The notes under the pieces are model-generated. The model was not told the DNA's origin, made no database searches, and worked only from the letters and a program-made list of their open reading frames with translations. A stretch of 64,000 nucleotides of DNA from Bryoerythrophyllum caledonicum (lineage: Eukaryota; Streptophyta; Bryopsida; Pottiales; Pottiaceae). The translations under genes and the position numbers were made by a program. The stretch's first letter is position 1; each line of letters starts with the position of its first letter. Location: contig OZ020523.1 of assembly GCA_963971425.1 (NCBI GenBank), positions 11,156,867-11,220,866 on the forward strand, written 5' to 3'. Positions 60,028-64,000 of the stretch are shown here, piece after piece.

Positions 60028-60611
60028 CTCGGGACTAGGGGCCGGTGGCCCTTCCTATGGTTCTTAGGAAGCGGACGATGGTGTTCGGAACCTAGGTGTC
60101 CCATGAAAAGACTTTAGATTGGCCCGTTTAGTGCCCTCCACCGCCTCTTTGGTGGCATCGTTTAGGTCAGAGAAGTGAGGTGAATCTTCCTCTGAGGTCT
60201 CACCCTCTTCTGGTATGGGTGGAGGGGGGCTCGAATACCTAGGCTCGCATCGATTAGACCGGGTCTGGACTGCCAATGCGGGTAACTCACAAGGTTTTGC
60301 TTCCTTGGTTGTGTTAATCTCGTGGAAAACTACATTGACCTCAGTGAGGGAAGGGCCTGTGTGGACACGATTTCACTTGACATGGTGGCATAGCGGACAT
60401 CATGTGGTCCTTGGTTTTGTTGCCCCCCATGGTTTTGTTGGTCTCCACGATTTTGCCCTTGGTTTATAGGGATGTAACCGTCCTTGGTATTAATCCCCAT
60501 TGGGGGAGTTTGACTTTGGCGGTTGTTGTTGTAGTCATAGTAGAGGCTAGGTGGCCTAAGAGTATTATCACCGGTAGGGTTGCGTGCACCTCTCAAATGG
60601 TCTTGAGCTTG

Positions 60612-62168
60612 CTAACGGTAGTTCCCCGGTGGGGAAGGCATGGAGATAACCTTATCCGGTCTTCGACACACTTGGATAGGGTGATTACCCCCACAGTTAT
60701 CAAATACTACTCCACTTTCGACCCAACACTGTCCAGGTGCGTGTCTCTTGCCACAAATGTGGTGGATTTCATACCGGGGTCGTGGCGGTCCCCCATAACC
60801 CTGGTTTGGTGGGGTGAAATCTTGTAGGCCATGGTTAGTTGCGACCGGTGGTTGATTCCTATGGGGAGGTACATACAGGGGTTGAACGGCCTGGTACTGC
60901 GGTGCTGCCACTGAGGTGGCACAGAAGGGACTAGTATGCCCCGGTTGGCCACATTGAGTGCACCAAAGGCCTGAAGCATGTCTACCAAACTCTATGGGTG
61001 GAGGTGTGGAGTTAGGGACTTGGTTTTTGATTAGCAAGGCCATTTGATCTTGCATGGCCTTGATTTGTTGAGCTAATTGATCCTGGAAACCTTGTTGGCC
61101 TTGAAGGATTTCGTTCTTCATCTCTTCCTTCCATGTGCCCCGCTCTTCGTGATAGGTGAGCTCGGGGAGAGCTATTGGTGGCCTAACGTTCAAGAGTGGA
61201 GCATAGTAGTTCCACATGGAAACTTGTGCAACCGGGGCTCCTGAGTTAGGTTCTGGGGTTGGTCCCTTGCCCTTGGCATGGATAGGTATAAAACTAGGGA
61301 TGTGGTGCTCTTCCTTCCTCCAGATACGCTCTTGGTCTCGATCGACTTGCTCTATTAGCCTAGCTTGTGCCTTGGCAGCGTCTAACGATGTGGGGCGGAC
61401 CTTCAAAATCTCCCTAATGGTTCCCTCATTGTTGAACCCTTGAATAAAGAATTGGGTAAGGGTGTCATTGGTGAGGAGGTTCCCCACAAACCTTGTAACC
61501 ACCAGCCCAAACCTCCTAATGTAGGTCGTGATCTCCTCCCCTGGGCCTTGGCATAGTGCGGCTAAGGCTGTGAGGGCATTACTTTGACCTACCTCGGGTC
61601 GAAAGTGCTCCAAAAAGGCCCTCATGAGGCTATCCCAATCCTCAAAGGTACCGGGGGGGTGATTCCTATACCACTCGTAGGCGGCGTCCTTCAAGGTACA
61701 CGAGAACCACACTAGGAAATAACCGGTGTTGGTGATGAGGCACGTCGTGAGGAGCTCCAGAAAACGTTCTACGTGTGCGGAGGGGTCTTCATCTTTGGTT
61801 CCTCTAAAGGTGGGCAAATTGGGTGGCATAGGCGCCGCTTGCAAGCCCTCGGGTACTGAGATGGGTAAACCCCTTGGCTGAACCAAGGGATTAATGGGAG
61901 GCCGTACCGGGGGTAGTCCTCCAGAGGCCATGGTAGGGGCTGAAGGGGTGTTTCGTGGGCTAGTGGTGTTAGTGGTATTCACCGGATTGAATGAAGTGGA
62001 AGGAAGAGATGGGGGGAAGGGAAGGAAGGGGGCGGGCAGAGCCTCTAGTTGTACCTCCAAGAACCCCTCTGTTGTGTCCTCGGTGAGTTCCCTAGACCTA
62101 CTCCTTTCACTCGCTGGTTCCCACCTTGGTGTGAGGGAAGGTCTTTGGGACCTTGTGGCACGGGACAT
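60612..62168 (-). CDS. LTR element: gag
   Basis: An open frame of 518 codons starts with an Arg/Ser/Pro-rich leader. It continues through the retrotransposon-gag core (AYEWYRNHPPGTFEDWDSL, FLEHFRPEVGQSNAL) and ends with a CCHC zinc knuckle (CTQCGQPGHTSPFC). It is the structural protein of the element. Confidence 0.9.
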   Translation of the reverse strand: MSRATRSQRPSLTPRWEPASERSRSRELTEDTTEGFLEVQLEALPAPFLPFPPSLPSTSFNPVNTTNTTSPRNTPSAPTMASGGLPPVRPPINPLVQPRGLPISVPEGLQAAPMPPNLPTFRGTKDEDPSAHVERFLELLTTCLITNTGYFLVWFSCTLKDAAYEWYRNHPPGTFEDWDSLMRAFLEHFRPEVGQSNALTALAALCQGPGEEITTYIRRFGLVVTRFVGNLLTNDTLTQFFIQGFNNEGTIREILKVRPTSLDAAKAQARLIEQVDRDQERIWRKEEHHIPSFIPIHAKGKGPTPEPNSGAPVAQVSMWNYYAPLLNVRPPIALPELTYHEERGTWKEEMKNEILQGQQGFQDQLAQQIKAMQDQMALLIKNQVPNSTPPPIEFGRHASGLWCTQCGQPGHTSPFCATSVAAPQYQAVQPLYVPPHRNQPPVATNHGLQDFTPPNQGYGGPPRPRYEIHHICGKRHAPGQCWVESGVVFDNCGGNHPIQVCRRPDKVISMPSPPGNYR

Positions 62169-63657
62169 CTACTCTAAGGTCCAAAAAATAGGGTCCAGTG
62201 GGTCGTGGATGGCAGTCATGTCCTCCAAAAGGCTTCCCGTCGAAGTTGTCAAGGTCGTGGGTGGATCTACACGAGCACGGCCTAGTTCGATCAGTGAGTG
62301 GATGTTTCCCACACTCCTACTCCCAATTCTATCACGAGGATGGACTGACTCAAGACCAAGACCCAATTTTAGTGGTGGAGTTTTAGCTTGATGACGCCGC
62401 CGAAGAATCCTATTAAGGACTATCCTTCAAGGGTAACGACAAAAGGTTAATCAAACTAAGGAATGTCTCCACGAGTATCACCCCGTTGGAAAGTTGTTCC
62501 CCAATTGGCACCACACAGTACAGATCATTACTGTGGGGCTGACCTAGGCCTCAATTCGATAAAAGGTGGGGTTCCTCGGTATCTTTGGTATCCCCCCTTC
62601 CACCTTTTACCACCTTGAACTAGGCATTACCGACTAGGAGGAAAACGACACCATTACGGGACGGCATGCAACAAGGTGTGAATACAGTGTTATCACCGTG
62701 AAGAAGACATACCTTGATGCATCTCCAGCCACCCTGTCACCATTAGTTGAAGTCGACCGTGGACCTAATCGCACTCTAACGATTCTAAGGCCAACCCATA
62801 GGTCGCATACAATGTTTTAGAGGGGGATAACTCACCTTTAAGCAACTCAAGCCAACCCGCTTGTTAGCAAAAGGTTCGTTGCATGTAATTTCGTGGTTGG
62901 CCCACCCTAGCGGTTCTAAGGCAAGTGTTCCACACGGCTCAAGTGGGAAATTGGGAGTTCCTAGCCTTAATGTGGTCCCACATCCAAGTTGGTTCTATTT
63001 ACTACTCGTGGTCCTAAAAGAGGGTATAGTGCACATACCGTACGCAGCGCTCCTTCCAATCAGCGCCCCTACGTCTTGGATGCATCCACGACTCCAACTC
63101 CCCTCCACGGTGGCTTAATTGGTTACACACACCATTACTTGCAACACATGATTCAAACCCTCAATCAACGCCAAGTTGTACTTACCTTGGTGGTTAGTCA
63201 AGCGCGGGGGGAAGGAAGGGGCGCCCTTGTCCCATACCCGGGCTCATGCACCCTTCCCCTTCGACCTAGGGGCTCACAGGAAATCCTTGTGGATTTCCGT
63301 AGGAGGGCCTCAACCTTTCACCCCTAAGCCCTTTGCTCGACTCAAAGCCACAAGACTAGAAGGAGATCCCTCCAACACAAGGTGTTTTGTGGTTGGAGGG
63401 TCGGGGATTCCACACTCCCTTCTAGACCCCCACCTTTAAACACAACTTGGCATGTTCACTCACTCGCAAGACTTTCGCACATGCACACGATTGGCACTTA
63501 ATCAAACACCCATAAGCAAGGTTGGGCACTTACCTTTAAGTTACCCAATGCCGCCTTTCACACCATGAGTCTCTTAGCGTTTGTACCTATATCCAACGGT
63601 AGAATGATTAGTCCTTCCAAGCAACGGAAACGCCTCCTCCCGGCGAACGCACCAAAA
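62169..63657 (-). other. LTR element: 5' untranslated leader
   Basis: About 1.5 kb lie between the primer-binding site next to the right LTR and gag. I see no coding sequence. A leader of this length is usual in Tat/Athila-like elements. Confidence 0.6.
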
Positions 63658-64000
63658 TGTGAGCCAAATAAACCGCCCCTAAAGGGTGGCTTATCTTGAA
63701 CACAAGATCCTAATATGGGGCCTAGTTGCTTGTGTAACCAACCCTCAGCCCATTCATACACAACTTATACAAGCATGGCGACACATCTCATGTTCACTTG
63801 GGTTCCTTGTGGTTAACTAGTGAGGTGGTGACTTAATCCAGCCTTCTAATTGAACCCACCTTTGAACAAGTGTAACTTTCACTCTAGGGCCCCGAATGCA
63901 ACGTTTCCAACTCTTATGGGTTCAATTCATCATTCCGAACTTGATCAGACCCTTGCTAATCAGTTTCAGGCTTAGGTGTGACCCTGGGACCAGTTGGCAG
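63658..64000 (-). repeat. 5' LTR, cut by the window edge
   Basis: This matches 53257-53599 with no difference that I can see over 343 bp. The rest of the LTR and the other target-site duplication lie outside the window. Confidence 0.93.

Larger units (their letters stand above)
53257..64000 (-). mobile_element. Ty3-type LTR retrotransposon, Tat/Athila-like, runs off the window
   Basis: A direct repeat starts at 53257 and again at 63658 (TGTGAGCCAAATAAACCGCC), 10,401 bp apart; these are the starts of the two LTRs in plus orientation. The coding order on the minus strand is gag, protease, reverse transcriptase, RNase H, integrase, which is the Ty3/Gypsy order. The 343 bases visible in both LTRs look identical, so insertion is very recent. 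Just inside the right LTR the minus strand reads TGGTGCGTTCGCCGGG, probably the primer-binding site and only loosely like the Asp-tRNA type common in Tat/Athila elements. The element is nearly whole, but its pol region is not in one frame, so I count roughly three to five breaks. It landed at the 3' side of the hAT gene. Confidence 0.9.

Noticed and set aside
1-64000. tRNA, rRNA or organelle-derived genes
   Set aside because: I found no convincing cloverleaf or rRNA core by eye; a tRNAscan-SE or Infernal run would settle it.

Overview
This looks like nuclear DNA of a land plant, probably a seed-free one. A moss, liverwort, fern or lycophyte would fit; a complex-thalloid liverwort is my weak favourite, because several of the repetitive gene families here resemble proteins I remember from such genomes, which I cannot check. 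The reasons for a plant are GT-AG introns, a plant-type SMP+C2 synaptotagmin, a UDP-sugar pyrophosphorylase fragment, and a mix of MULE, CACTA, PIF/Harbinger, hAT and Ty3 elements. The window is gene-poor and AT-rich. I see one intact host gene; nearly everything else is repeat or mobile DNA in various states of decay.

Layout. 1-13.9 kb: repeats, including a degenerate array of about 105-bp units with a GGTACC palindrome core, a 315-bp tandem repeat, a 21-bp minisatellite, a PIF/Harbinger-type MITE and a Harbinger transposase scrap. 13.9-18.0 kb (minus): a complete 11-exon synaptotagmin gene coding for 505 aa. 18-21.8 kb: small tandem repeats and the truncated 5' part of a UDP-sugar pyrophosphorylase gene. 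21.8-37.1 kb: the main find, a 15.2-kb MULE-type DNA transposon with terminal inverted repeats and an 11-bp target-site duplication. It carries two divergently transcribed genes. One is a MULE transposase with a SWIM zinc finger (minus). The other is an 11-exon gene (plus) whose product of about 1,204 aa joins a ParB/sulfiredoxin-like DGNxR motif to a beta-class DNA-methyltransferase-like domain. A 2.3-kb CACTA element with perfect ATG duplications is nested inside one exon of that second gene.

37.1-41 kb: a decayed multi-exon gene of unknown function, ending at a hairpin-rich segment. 41-50.8 kb: a cluster of unusual genes separated by palindromic GACGTC arrays. It holds a divergent protein kinase (minus), a coiled-coil RING-H2 gene (plus) and a tandem copy of that gene that has lost its coiled coil and RING. 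51-53.2 kb: a decayed hAT transposase. 53.26 kb to the right edge: a minus-strand Ty3-type LTR element of the Tat/Athila-like kind. Its second LTR runs out of the window; the 343 bp of LTR visible at both ends look identical, so it is recent.

How the parts relate. The transposase and methyltransferase-like genes start 580 bp apart in opposite directions inside one pair of inverted repeats, so they were probably mobilised together. This would be a DNA transposon that carries its own DNA-modification-type enzyme. This copy is dead: the transposase has in-frame stops, and the cargo gene has two apparent 1-nt losses plus the CACTA insertion. The family should exist elsewhere in better shape.
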